Positions 46,201-53,677 of a stretch of 64,000 nt of DNA are shown piece by piece. Positions within the stretch are counted from its first letter, which is position 1, and every line of letters starts with the position of its first letter. Source of the DNA: Luteolibacter ambystomatis. Its GTDB lineage: Bacteria; Verrucomicrobiota; Verrucomicrobiia; Verrucomicrobiales; Akkermansiaceae. The stretch lies in NCBI RefSeq assembly GCF_018137965.1, contig NZ_CP073100.1, positions 496,001 through 560,000 on the forward strand. The letters run 5' to 3'. Under the pieces are notes generated by a model, which was not told where the DNA came from, ran no database searches, and was given only the letters and a program-made list of their open reading frames with translations. The position numbers and the translations under genes were made by a program.

Positions 46201-47232
46201 TGGATCCTCGCCTTCTGGCACCATCCGCCCTACTCGAAGGGCAGCCATGACTCGGACTCCGAGACCCAGATGGTGAACATGCGCACGCGCTTCAACCCGA
46301 TCCTCGAGCAGGGCGGGGTGGACATGGTCTTCGTCGGCCACAGCCACAACTACGAGCGCAGCTTCCTCCTCGACGGTCACTACGGCACCAGCGGCACGAT
46401 CACGACCGCGATGAAGAAGAATGCCGGCAACGGCAGCACCACCGGCATCACCACCGGAGCGTCCGGCGTCATCCGCCGAGCACCGAACTTCACAGCCACC
46501 ACCACCACCGCGGGCACGGTGATTCCCGCGGACGGCGCCTACAAGAAGCCGCTCACCGGTCCGCGCGACCACTTCGGCACCGTTTACAACACCGCGGGCA
46601 TGTCCGGCCTGGCGGACGCCGGTTCGATCAACCACACCGCGATGTATATTTCGTACAATACGGTGGGCACCGTGAACATCGACATCAACGGCAACACGTT
46701 GAAGGCCACCTACGTCCAGTCCGGCGGTGCGACTCCGGACAACTACACGATCGTCAAGGAAGGCGCGGCCGACACCGATGGCGACGGCATTCCGGATGCC
46801 TACGAGATGGCCAACGGTCTCAACCGCTATTCCAACGATGCAAATGCGAACACGGATGGAGATGGAGTGTCGAACTTCCTCCAGTTCGCTTTCGGTCTCG
46901 ATCCGCGGGTGGGGGGAGACACCACGCCGGTGGATGTGAACGTGGGTTCGCACAGCCTGGCCAAGCGCGGCATGCCGGCCACCTGGTATCAGGCGACCAA
47001 CAATGGCACGGACTTCCGCGTGCTTTTCACCCGCCGCAAGGACTACCAGGAGGCAGGGGTTTCCTATACGCCGCAGTTCAGCGCCGACCTTGTGAATTGG
47101 ACCAGCAGCAACGCCACCCAGGAGGTGGTGGCGGATGGCGGCGATGTGGAGGCGGTCAGCATCCGCTACCCGCTGTTCGTCGGTGGGCGCAAGGCGCGGT
47201 ACTTCCGCATCCAGGTCAGCAGCAACCACTGA
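43279..47232 (+). CDS. Secreted multidomain metallophosphoesterase (purple-acid-phosphatase type) with Ig-like domains
   Basis: 1317 residues from the ATG overlapping the TPR stop. A signal peptide covers about 1-21. Then come a beta-sandwich region, Ig-like (Big_7-type) domains at about 242-331 and 336-425, a galactose-binding-like domain (430-600), a third Ig-like domain (607-696), a purple-acid-phosphatase N-terminal Fn3-like domain (700-784) and the calcineurin-type phosphoesterase (about 812-1124). Metal motifs are in order: IWIIGDCGRG, LQLGDNAYNSG, WSTLGNHDANNG, WHHPPYSKGSHD, FVGHSHNYERS. The tail has an Asp-rich loop (DTDGDGIPDAYE, TDGDGVSNFLQFAFGLDP) and ends YFRIQVSSNH, like two other giant proteins here. 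It probably releases phosphate from extracellular phosphoesters. Confidence 0.87.
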   Translation: MNLRHLQPLAALVLLSGMTQAQSVSFTGSFTENFNSMGTTGTTRPTGWTTKNGASGTDNNTWGSSVTASAVAAMVNITSALTANNAPTATNVNGYNAQGASSSDRVFCTSPTGQAGVATQLSLTNGTAAAISSIVVGYDTRRYTAASSANELPGYWLFYSLDNGTTWANVAALNPAISGTSGVVVPNTVGVTTVPATTVSLSGAWAAGGTLLLRWIDDNANQTSPDQIIGLDNVVINAGQPGPTVALTAPANGSTTALPASVNLVASASDSNGTVAKVEFYQGATKLGEATSSPFQYTWTGMISGSYSLTAKATDNDGASTTSSPVTITVTNPSNVAPAVAITSEFDGQKVPASTLVLTASASDSDGVVSKVEFFNGATKLGESTTAPYSLTLPSVAVGTYAITAKATDNDGGTTTSAVVNVQAVAYTDTTVLNRGSVWKYLDDGSNQGTAWKETAFDDSAWASGAARLGYGDTQVTALRQGPSGMTSSTKYITYYFRRTFTVSDVSKVIGLSSTLQRDDAAVIYINGVEVARSNMPAGAFDYLTNSSTIVDAADETTFFPLTLPFASLVTGENTIAVEIHQRDNTSSDLGFDMDLTLATEGGNARPVVQMTSPANGSTAFLGNPILLSADASDSDGTIAKVEFFNGATKLGQATSAPWQYTWNGVTAGSYSLTAVATDDLGATGTSSAVSLTVSTGPSGTLQRGPYLNMANQNSIVVRWRSSQSVVGRVRYGLSPTALNLSTDEASAKTDHEVRLTGLTPYTRYYYSVGSAQDALTPESAETTSFKAVGTLAPTAADYTFRTSPVPGTATDTRIWIIGDCGRGTSTQAGGREAYQTFTGSRIPDLNLQLGDNAYNSGTDSEYQTGYFNMYADYFRKMPQWSTLGNHDANNGVTNPATNFPYFDMFTFPKAGECGGVASGTEHYYSFDYGNIHFICLDSQASDTTVDNAATTGTNEDGPMAAWLRQDLASTTATWILAFWHHPPYSKGSHDSDSETQMVNMRTRFNPILEQGGVDMVFVGHSHNYERSFLLDGHYGTSGTITTAMKKNAGNGSTTGITTGASGVIRRAPNFTATTTTAGTVIPADGAYKKPLTGPRDHFGTVYNTAGMSGLADAGSINHTAMYISYNTVGTVNIDINGNTLKATYVQSGGATPDNYTIVKEGAADTDGDGIPDAYEMANGLNRYSNDANANTDGDGVSNFLQFAFGLDPRVGGDTTPVDVNVGSHSLAKRGMPATWYQATNNGTDFRVLFTRRKDYQEAGVSYTPQFSADLVNWTSSNATQEVVADGGDVEAVSIRYPLFVGGRKARYFRIQVSSNH

Positions 47233-47253
47233 AAACTCCTACCTGCACCATTC

Positions 47254-47847
47254 ATGAAATCCATTTGCTCCCTCGCCCTCGCCGCTTGCTTCGCGGCGGC
47301 GGCCCCATCGCAGGCGGCGGTTGTTTACAGCGGCTTGCAGAATATCACGGTGACCACGACCTTCGATGGCGTGTATCTGGACGTGGATGCCGGCACGACC
47401 AGCGGCACCGAAACCACCGGTTGGGACATCAATCCTTTCTTTGGCGGTGAAGGCGTTGCGAACAGCCCGGACTTCCAACCGGCCCGCACCACCATTGCTC
47501 TCGATGCTCCGATCCTGAACATCGCGCCCGGCAGCACGGTGGACGGCACCTTGAACTTCCTCACCGGCTTCGGTGGCTCGGATTCCCATACCGGCAACGG
47601 CGTCGGTCAGTTCGCCTCGGGTACGGAAGGTTACATCGGCTTCAAGCTCACACCGAACGATGACAGCGGCACCTTCTACGGCTGGATGCGCGTTGTGTTC
47701 TCCAACGATGGCTCCACCGGTGTGATCCGTGACTGGGCCTATGAAACCAGTGGCTCCGGTATCACCGTGGGTGCTGTCCCGGAGCCTTCGGCGTTCGCGC
47801 TGCTGGGCCTCGGTGCCGCCGGATTGCTCCGCCGCAAGCGGAAGTAA
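47254..47847 (+). CDS. PEP-CTERM sorting-signal protein
   Basis: 197 residues with a signal peptide (about 1-22). A C-terminal PEP-CTERM tail is present: VPEPSAFALLGLGAAGLLRRKRK, that is, the PEP motif, a hydrophobic helix and a basic end, the signal recognised by exosortase for surface or extracellular sorting. The central ~150 residues form a single beta-sandwich of unknown function (NITVTTTFDGVYLDVDAGT, DGTLNFLTGFGGSDSHTG). It begins 21 bases after the phosphoesterase stop and is the last gene of that operon before a bidirectional terminator. No exosortase gene is in the window. Confidence 0.87.
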   Translation: MKSICSLALAACFAAAAPSQAAVVYSGLQNITVTTTFDGVYLDVDAGTTSGTETTGWDINPFFGGEGVANSPDFQPARTTIALDAPILNIAPGSTVDGTLNFLTGFGGSDSHTGNGVGQFASGTEGYIGFKLTPNDDSGTFYGWMRVVFSNDGSTGVIRDWAYETSGSGITVGAVPEPSAFALLGLGAAGLLRRKRK

Positions 47848-47870
47848 TGCGACCGGGAACTTATCATCAA

Positions 47871-47900
47871 AAAAGGGCGGCCTTCACAGGTCGCCCTTTT
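47871..47900. terminator. Bidirectional terminator between convergent genes
   Basis: AAAAGGGCGGCCT and AGGTCGCCCTTTT (47871-47883 with 47888-47900) form a long stem with one G-T pair. It has an A-run on one side and a T-run on the other, so it can serve both the PEP-CTERM gene (+) and the ECF sigma gene (-). Confidence 0.8.
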
Positions 47901-47913
47901 CATTTCCAGCGGC

Positions 47914-48552
47914 TCAATCGTCGAGGTAGTCGCGCAGCGCCTCGCGCAGGGTAGTCCTTGCGCGGAAGAGCAGACTCTTGATCGCCGGAACGGTCAGGTC
48001 GAGCACCTTGGCGATTTCCTCATATGGCATCTGCTCGTAGCGCCGCAGCACCACGGCCACGCGCTGGGCCTCCGGCAGCGATTGGATCGCCTTGTCCACC
48101 GCGGCCTGGAGTTCTCCTTGGAGAAGGGTGGAGTCTGGTTCGCGCTCGGTGGGCGCGGGGAGATGGAAATTGGCGGAATCCTCGCGCTCCTCTACGGAGA
48201 CCTCCTTGCGTCGCCCGCGGCGGCGGCTCTCGTTGAAGACGAGGTTGCGCGTGATGGTGAAGAGGTAGGTCGTGAACTTCGCCTCCGGCCGGTAGCGTTT
48301 CGCATGCCTCCACAGCCGCAGGAAAACCTGTTGGGCGATGTCCTCGGCCTCGGCCGGATCGCCCAGCATCTTGGCCACGGTGCCGACCACCGCGTGCTGG
48401 TGGCGCTCCACGATCTGGCGGAAGGCGTCATGATCTCCATTGCCGGCACGCGCCATCAGCACCGTGTCCAAGGACTCGGCGGCGGGTTCGTGTGGCAGTT
48501 CCATGTCGGCCATGACGGTCGGCGAGAGGATGGCGACTCCGGCACTCAGCAT
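47914..48552 (-). CDS. ECF-type sigma factor (RpoE-like)
   Basis: 212 residues from the ATG at 48552; internal ATGs at 48513 and 48504 are alternatives, and a TTG at 48567 is less likely. Region 2 is clear (AFRQIVERHQHAVVGTVAKM, DPAEAEDIAQQVFLRLWRH, FTTYLFTITRNLVFNESRRR), as is region 4 (LPEAQRVAVVLRRYEQMPYE, IAKVLDLTVPAIKSLLFRAR). No anti-sigma gene is adjacent: downstream is the convergent PEP-CTERM gene and upstream a PhnA-like gene. An ECF-type promoter (CAACTTT...GCTACC) just before the ATG suggests that it may activate its own transcription. The sequence around region 4 is more classical RpoE-like than in the sigma factor at 38164-38718. Confidence 0.86.
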   Translation of the reverse strand: MLSAGVAILSPTVMADMELPHEPAAESLDTVLMARAGNGDHDAFRQIVERHQHAVVGTVAKMLGDPAEAEDIAQQVFLRLWRHAKRYRPEAKFTTYLFTITRNLVFNESRRRGRRKEVSVEEREDSANFHLPAPTEREPDSTLLQGELQAAVDKAIQSLPEAQRVAVVLRRYEQMPYEEIAKVLDLTVPAIKSLLFRARTTLREALRDYLDD

Positions 48553-48559
48553 GATTGCA

Positions 48560-48589
48560 GGTAGCAACCCGTGGCGTGCCGGAAAGTTG
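48560..48589 (-). promoter_or_regulatory. Candidate ECF-type autoregulatory promoter
   Basis: Minus strand: CAACTTT (48583-48589), 17 bases, then GCTACC (48560-48565), seven bases before the ATG at 48552. The AACTT core resembles -35 elements read by RpoE-type sigma factors, and the geometry predicts a leaderless mRNA. Confidence 0.4.
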
Positions 48590-48594
48590 CGGCT

Positions 48595-49002
48595 TCAGGG
48601 GGCTAAAAGTTCGGATTCGGCCCACTCTTGGACGTCGGGATCGAGAAAAACTTCATCCAGGACATCGCGGGCCCAGTCTTCGCGGGAGGCGAGCACCTTC
48701 AGCATCCGCCAGGCCACGACTTGGGCGGCGGGCAGTTCGCTCCACACGGTTTCCGCCAAGCAGCGCCATTCCTGGCCGGCCAGCGATTTCGGGCGATCCA
48801 ACGCTTCCTGGCAGGACTCGGACACCAGCAGGGTGCGATCCAGCGAGGGCTCGGCGGCCACCGGCGGGATTTCATAGGCACGCAGCGGCACCCCGGCGGC
48901 ACCGGTCAGCTCGCATTTGGATTTTGCCCGTCGCGCCAGATCCTTGCCCAGTGCCTGCAGGGCGGCCACCCGGGCCTGATGGATTTCGTGTCCCTTTGCC
49001 AT
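48595..49002 (-). CDS. PhnA-like protein with degenerate zinc site
   Basis: 135 residues. The first ~65 residues resemble the PhnA N-terminal domain (LARRAKSKCELTGAAGVPLRAYEIPPV, then a Leu-rich LLVSESC segment). The family usually has a CxxC pair at the CELC position; here only the first Cys is kept (CELT), with one later Cys, so zinc binding is doubtful. The C-terminal half is helical (VWSELPAAQVVAWRMLKVLA). PhnA-type proteins are often annotated in phosphonate use, but the biochemical role is not settled. It lies 43 bases upstream of the ECF sigma gene on the same strand. TAACAT (49013-49018) ten bases before the ATG could be its -10, but no good -35 is present. Confidence 0.65.
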   Translation of the reverse strand: MAKGHEIHQARVAALQALGKDLARRAKSKCELTGAAGVPLRAYEIPPVAAEPSLDRTLLVSESCQEALDRPKSLAGQEWRCLAETVWSELPAAQVVAWRMLKVLASREDWARDVLDEVFLDPDVQEWAESELLAP

Positions 49003-49065
49003 GTGCGGGGCGATGTTAGCGGTTGGGCGGGCGCTGGGGAGAGATTTTTGAGGCCGTCATTCTCC

Positions 49066-49094
49066 TTGCGCGGCAAGGATTTTGGTTGTTAGGG
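49066..49094 (+). promoter_or_regulatory. Promoter of the lipoprotein gene, near-leaderless
   Basis: TTGCGC (49066-49071), 17 bases, TTAGGG (49089-49094). The -10 ends 11 bases before the ATG at 49106, leaving an expected leader of about four bases and no Shine-Dalgarno sequence. Confidence 0.45.
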
Positions 49095-49105
49095 TAGGGG
49101 CACCT

Positions 49106-51349
49106 ATGAAATTGCGTCCCCTTTGGCTGGCTCTGCCCGCCTGCGCCGTGATGACCGCTTCCTGCAAAAAGGAGGAACCCGCGGCCGCAAAGGAACAACC
49201 GGCCGCCGAAAAGCCCGCCACCCCTGCAAAGGCTGGCGAGACCACTCCCGCGCCGAAACCCTCCACCCCGGCGCTTTCCGCCGATGAACGCGCGGCCAAA
49301 TTCGGCATCGTCAAACACCTGCCGAAGGATTCGGACAGCTTTCTTACCATCTATAATGGCTCGAAGATCGCCGAACGCGCGAAGAAGACCAAGCTCTGGT
49401 CCGTGATCAAGGAAGAGGCGGGCGACGCCCTCCCGGAAGAAGCCGACGCTGCTGGTGACAAGAAGGACGGTCCCTCCGGTCCGGGCGCGCTGCTCGGTCA
49501 TGAGGTCTTCCTTGCCACGGGCAAGGGCATGTCCGACCAGTTCGGCCATCTGATCACCGTCAACCGCCGGATGAGCTACTTCCAAGGCAAGCTCTTCGCG
49601 AAGCTGCTGGTGGCGGCCTCGAAGGGCGGCAGCGAGGAAGGGATGAAGGAAGAATCGGCCAACATCAGCCAACAGAGCATGCTGGAGATCCTCAAGGATC
49701 CACAGTCCGGTGTCGGCCTGCTTGAAAAGATGCAGGTGCCGCCGGTTTACATCGGCTTCAAAACCTCGGCCGCCGACCGTGAGCAGGTCGCCCAGCAGGT
49801 CGCCTCCATTGTCGAGTACATGGGGATGGCCGAGGACATGGTCGAGCCGGTCGAGTTCGACAGCGCCGGTGTGAAGTTCAAGGGCTACCGCCTGGTTGGC
49901 GAGAAAGTCTCCAAGGAGATGGCGAAGAACCGCGCGGACATGGAGAAGGACATCGATCCGGAGACCGCGGGCCGTCTGATCGCCGCCGTGGCGAAGAAGA
50001 ACATCATCGCCGCCTCCGCGGTGCTCGGCGACTATGTGGTCGTTTTCATGGGCTCCGCTCCCGAGGACTGCAAACTGGTGGCGGAAGCGAAGGATGGCAT
50101 CGCCGCTTCCGACGACGTCGCCTTCGCCGATGGCTACGCGGGCAAGGAGCTCGCCGGTCTCGCCTACACCTCGAAGGCTTTCTCCACCACCGCAGGCCTT
50201 GCCGGCAGCGGTCTGGCGGAAATGACCAACGGCCTGCGCGACGGTCTCGCCGGTGCAGAAGGACTTGGCGATACCCGCGACATCGAGGCCATGCTTCAGA
50301 TCATCGGCGAGCGCGAGCAGGCGCTGCAGAAACTCACCACCGCCGATACGCTTGGCTTGGTGTCCTTCTTCGAGGAAGGCCTGAAGATCGAAACCTTCGG
50401 CGGCACCGACAAGGGCGCCGTGGATTGGAAGACTCCGAACCGCCTCGGTGGCCTCGGCAACTCCAAGGACGTCATCTTCTTCGCGAACTTCACCACGGAT
50501 GCGGTTTACGATGAGAAGGCCCGCGCCTACGTCGAGTCGCTCGTCGAGACCGGCTACGCGGTGGCGAAGAAATTCTCCGATGCTCCGATCAAGACCGAGA
50601 ACGAGGACTTCAAGAAGTTCCAGGAGGGCATGAAAATGTTCGACACCAAGTTCCGCACCGACGTGGTCTCGCTGGTCGATGCGTTGCGCGGTGATCTGCA
50701 TGCCGGCCTTGGCAAGGAGTCCGCCATCGTGGTGGACCTCAAGGGCGGCGTGCCGACGATTCCGGGGCTGCCCCAGGAAGTCGTGGACAAGGGCAAGTTC
50801 GTCCGTGCCTCGTGGATCTCTCCGGTTACCGACCGCACCAAGATCCAGAGTTCGTGGTCGAAGATCAATACCTCCACCACCAGTATCCTCAAGAAGGTGA
50901 GCGAAATCGCCGGGGATGAGATTCCGATGCAGAAGCCGACGAGCTCTGAGAAGAACGGCTTCACCACCTGGTTCTTCCAGGCTCCGTTCTTCAACGAGGA
51001 CTTCATGCCGTCCGTCACCGTGAGCGACAAGTGGTTCGTGGTTTCGACCTCGAAGTCGCAGGCCGTCGAACTCGGCACCGCGGCCGACAAGGAGAATACC
51101 CCCGGCTCGGGATTCACCATGTCGGTGAAGATCGATCCGATGCGCCAGTTCGGCCTCGATTGGGTGAAGCTGGTGGATGAAAACTCCGCCAAGCTCTTCG
51201 ACACCGAGGACAAGCTGAACGAGTTCAAGGAGAACAAGCCGAAGATCGAAAAGAGCCTGAAGGCTCTCGAAGACTTCGAGGCCATCAATGTGGCGGTGCG
51301 TCGTGAGAACGGCCGCCTCCGTGGTTCGATCCACTTCAAGACCCACTAA
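49106..51349 (+). CDS. Large exported lipoprotein of unknown function
   Basis: 747 residues from the ATG at 49106. The N-terminal signal ends in a lipobox-like VMTASC (Cys20), then an Ala/Glu/Lys/Pro-rich linker (about 21-60). The remainder is charged, Lys/Glu-rich and mostly alpha/beta without a domain I can name with confidence; the pattern of repeated strand segments (EFDSAGVKFKGYRLVGEKVS; FRASWISPVTDRTKIQSSWS-like) vaguely recalls DUF3352-type proteins. The gene is codon-biased and complete. It is followed by two hairpins (51364-51385, 51396-51421) and then trmO. It is probably anchored to the outer or inner membrane facing the periplasm. Confidence 0.75.
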   Translation: MKLRPLWLALPACAVMTASCKKEEPAAAKEQPAAEKPATPAKAGETTPAPKPSTPALSADERAAKFGIVKHLPKDSDSFLTIYNGSKIAERAKKTKLWSVIKEEAGDALPEEADAAGDKKDGPSGPGALLGHEVFLATGKGMSDQFGHLITVNRRMSYFQGKLFAKLLVAASKGGSEEGMKEESANISQQSMLEILKDPQSGVGLLEKMQVPPVYIGFKTSAADREQVAQQVASIVEYMGMAEDMVEPVEFDSAGVKFKGYRLVGEKVSKEMAKNRADMEKDIDPETAGRLIAAVAKKNIIAASAVLGDYVVVFMGSAPEDCKLVAEAKDGIAASDDVAFADGYAGKELAGLAYTSKAFSTTAGLAGSGLAEMTNGLRDGLAGAEGLGDTRDIEAMLQIIGEREQALQKLTTADTLGLVSFFEEGLKIETFGGTDKGAVDWKTPNRLGGLGNSKDVIFFANFTTDAVYDEKARAYVESLVETGYAVAKKFSDAPIKTENEDFKKFQEGMKMFDTKFRTDVVSLVDALRGDLHAGLGKESAIVVDLKGGVPTIPGLPQEVVDKGKFVRASWISPVTDRTKIQSSWSKINTSTTSILKKVSEIAGDEIPMQKPTSSEKNGFTTWFFQAPFFNEDFMPSVTVSDKWFVVSTSKSQAVELGTAADKENTPGSGFTMSVKIDPMRQFGLDWVKLVDENSAKLFDTEDKLNEFKENKPKIEKSLKALEDFEAINVAVRRENGRLRGSIHFKTH

Positions 51350-51363
51350 CCGGTCCTCCGCTT

Positions 51364-51421
51364 CGTCCCCGGGATGCCGGGGACGGATGCTTCCGGCGGA
51401 GCCTTTTTGCGAAGGCTCCGC
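51364..51421 (+). terminator. Tandem hairpins after the lipoprotein gene
   Basis: First stem CGTCCCCGG/CCGGGGACG (51364-51372 with 51377-51385), second stem GCGGAGCC/GGCTCCGC (51396-51403 with 51414-51421) with a loop of ten and a T-rich tail TGTTTCATTT. Termination may be incomplete, since trmO starts 20 bases later with no clear promoter. Confidence 0.5.
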
Positions 51422-51440
51422 TGTTTCATTTCTCCCACCC

Positions 51441-52130
51441 ATGGAAATCAGGCCCATCGGCATCGTGCGCTCGTGTTTCGGCGGGAAATTCGCCGTGCCA
51501 CGCCAGCCGGGATTGTGTCCGAGCGCGTGGGGGGAACTGGTGTTCCATGAGGAGTTCCGTGATCCGTCCGCCGTGCGCGGATTGGAGGGGTTTTCTCATG
51601 TGTGGCTGGTCTTCGGATTCCACGGCACCGCGGACCAGGGCTGGCAGCCCACCGTGCGTCCGCCGCGGCTCGGTGGGAATCAGCGGGTGGGGGTGTTTGC
51701 CAGCCGCTCGACCTTCCGGCCGAATGGGCTCGGTTTGTCCTTGATCCGGCTGGAAGGGATTGATGCGGCGGCGAAAGAGGGGCCGGTGTTGAAGCTGGGT
51801 GGGCTCGATTTGATTGATGGAACGCCGGTTTATGACATCAAGCCGTATCTGCCCTATGCGGAGGCGCTGCCGGACGCGACCGGCGGGTTTGCCGCGGAAG
51901 CACCCGCGCTGCTGGAGGTGACCATCTCTCCGGCGGCGCTGAAGGCTTTCGACCGGCTGCCCGAACGTGCCCAAGCCGTGATCCGCGAATGTCTGGCGCA
52001 GGATCCGCGTCCGGCGGTGCAGGCAGGAAAGGAGGACCGGACCTATGGAGCGGAGTTGTGCGGGCAGGATGTGCGGTTCCGCATCGGCCCGGCAGGCTGT
52101 GAGGTGGTGGAGATCGTGCCGCTGAAATGA
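51441..52130 (+). CDS. trmO: tRNA N6-threonylcarbamoyladenosine(37) methyltransferase TrmO
   Basis: 229 residues from the ATG at 51441 (E. coli TrmO is 235). It is a SAM-dependent methylase that N6-methylates t6A37 in tRNAs reading ACY codons. Family signatures are GFSHVWLVFGFH and SRSTFRPNGLGLSL (the catalytic beta-barrel), with DIKPYLPYAEALP after it. The C-terminal extension found in E. coli is present. A longer upstream start overlaps the lipoprotein gene and hairpins, so it is rejected. The gene is likely carried by read-through from the upstream operon. The ankyrin gene follows with its own promoter. Confidence 0.93.
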   Translation: MEIRPIGIVRSCFGGKFAVPRQPGLCPSAWGELVFHEEFRDPSAVRGLEGFSHVWLVFGFHGTADQGWQPTVRPPRLGGNQRVGVFASRSTFRPNGLGLSLIRLEGIDAAAKEGPVLKLGGLDLIDGTPVYDIKPYLPYAEALPDATGGFAAEAPALLEVTISPAALKAFDRLPERAQAVIRECLAQDPRPAVQAGKEDRTYGAELCGQDVRFRIGPAGCEVVEIVPLK

Positions 52131-52151
52131 GCGGCGGATGGCGACCCCGCC

Positions 52152-52180
52152 TTGCATGATTAACAAGTGTTAAGTATTGT
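52152..52180 (+). promoter_or_regulatory. Leaderless promoter with operator-like palindrome in the spacer
   Basis: TTGCAT (52152-52157), 17 bases, TATTGT (52175-52180), then seven bases to the ATG at 52188. The spacer holds the perfect palindrome TTAACA-AG-TGTTAA (52160-52173), placed where a repressor would block RNA polymerase. The predicted transcription start is at or next to the ATG. Confidence 0.6.
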
Positions 52181-52187
52181 CCGCGCC

Positions 52188-53663
52188 ATGAAGGCGAACC
52201 TCCTGCGGCTATCCCCGATTCTGGCGCTGGCGGCCGTGGCCGCGCTGACCGGTTGCGGTGACAAGGAGAAGTCGAGCAAGCGAGACTTGGCCGACGTGGG
52301 GTATCAACTGACGGAGGCCGATTGGTTCCGCGCCGCGGCGGGCGATGACCCTGCGGCAATGGACAAGTTTCTCAAGGGGGGCATTGGTATCGGCACGAAG
52401 AACGCCGAGGGAAATACCGCCCTCCACGTGGCTGCGGCTGCGGGTGCGCAGAAGGCCGCCAAGTTCCTGCTCGACCGAAAGATGGCCGTGGATGAACGCG
52501 GAGCCGGTGGCCGCACGCCGTTGATGGAAGCGGTCCGCGCCGGGCAGCGGGACATGGTCCGCTGGCTGCTGCGGCAGGGAGCGGACCCGAAGCTGAAGGA
52601 TGCCGAGGGCTACAAGCCGCTCATGCTCGCGGTGAAGGAAGGCCGCGCCGAAATGATCGGCGATCTGGCCGCCAATGATCGGGATGATCTGGATGGTGCA
52701 TTGCTCGCGGCGGCGCTGTTGGGCAAGGCTCCGGTGATCGACGAACTGACCAAATACGGGGCATCCATCTACGCGAGCATGGATGATGGCCGCACCGCGC
52801 TGATGGTGGCGGCGGAGAACGGCCATACCGAGGCGGCGAAGCTGCTGGTGGACATCGGCGCGAACCGTTTCAGCAAGGATACGGAAGGCCGCACCGCTGC
52901 CGAACTGGCCGCCTCGGCAGGTCACGCGGATCTGGCGAAGATGCTTCTCTCGGAGCCCACACAGCAGGATTTCGCGCTCCGCTCGGAGGAACAGATTGGC
53001 AAGGAGATGACCACATTCGTGGACCAGGCTGATCCAGAGGATGCTCCGGCAGGAGGGTCGACAGGTGCGGGTGGAGCTACGGCACCCCGGCATCGCGATC
53101 ATGATGTGGCGACGACCTTGGAAGGAAAGTCCCTGGGAACCTCTGGCAGCGCCGAAGGAACCGGGCCGAAACCCTCGTCGCCTCCGGGTTTGGTGATGCG
53201 CCATTTCCGCCAGCGCGAACTTCCGATCGAGGTGCGTCACGTCGAGGGGAATTCCGCCCGCTTGCAAATGCCGGCGGGAGGATCGGTTCGTGAAGTGAAG
53301 GTGGCGGAAGGGGAAACGATCCCCGGTTCGCGTCTGAAAGTCATCCGGGTACAGCGCCGCTACCAGAATCTGAAGGACAGCGCGGGTCCGGCGGCCGAGG
53401 CTTCCATTGTGGAGGTGGAGGATTCCAGCACCGGGGTCCGGCGGAATCTGATCGCCGGAACGCCTTCCAGTGCGCATGATCCCGTCGCACTGGTCGAAGA
53501 CGCGGCCACCGGAAAGCGCTATCTGGCATCGCCCGGGCAGCACTTCACCGGAGCCGATGGCAACCGCTATACGGTTGCCGACGTGCGCCCGAACCAGATC
53601 GTCATCGAAAACAAGGAAACCGGCGCGGTTCAGACCCTGCCGTTGCGCGGCCCGCGAGGCTGA
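52188..53663 (+). CDS. Ankyrin-repeat lipoprotein
   Basis: 491 residues from the ATG at 52188; an ATG at 52167 would lie upstream of the predicted -10. A lipoprotein signal has lipobox ALTGC with Cys23. Residues about 45-270 are ankyrin repeats (EGNTALHVAAAAGAQKAAKFLL, GGRTPLMEAVRAGQRDMVRWLL, DGRTALMVAAENGHTEAAKLLV). A flexible Pro/Gly/Ser linker follows to about 350, then a beta-rich C-terminal domain (RHVEGNSARLQMPAGGSVRE, NRYTVADVRPNQIVIENKET). The ankyrins suggest a binding scaffold anchored in a membrane facing the periplasm. The ACT-domain gene starts 14 bases after the stop and is likely co-transcribed. Confidence 0.82.
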   Translation: MKANLLRLSPILALAAVAALTGCGDKEKSSKRDLADVGYQLTEADWFRAAAGDDPAAMDKFLKGGIGIGTKNAEGNTALHVAAAAGAQKAAKFLLDRKMAVDERGAGGRTPLMEAVRAGQRDMVRWLLRQGADPKLKDAEGYKPLMLAVKEGRAEMIGDLAANDRDDLDGALLAAALLGKAPVIDELTKYGASIYASMDDGRTALMVAAENGHTEAAKLLVDIGANRFSKDTEGRTAAELAASAGHADLAKMLLSEPTQQDFALRSEEQIGKEMTTFVDQADPEDAPAGGSTGAGGATAPRHRDHDVATTLEGKSLGTSGSAEGTGPKPSSPPGLVMRHFRQRELPIEVRHVEGNSARLQMPAGGSVREVKVAEGETIPGSRLKVIRVQRRYQNLKDSAGPAAEASIVEVEDSSTGVRRNLIAGTPSSAHDPVALVEDAATGKRYLASPGQHFTGADGNRYTVADVRPNQIVIENKETGAVQTLPLRGPRG

Positions 53664-53677
53664 AACGATTTTCATCC

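Noticed and set aside
45445..47229. 594-codon minus-strand frame opposite the metallophosphoesterase
   Set aside because: The + strand frame has all phosphoesterase metal motifs; the reverse frame is His/Val/Arg-biased with no domain.
49016..51463. 815-codon minus-strand frame opposite the lipoprotein gene
   Set aside because: The + strand frame has a lipoprotein signal and promoter; the minus frame has no domain and overlaps PhnA and TrmO starts.
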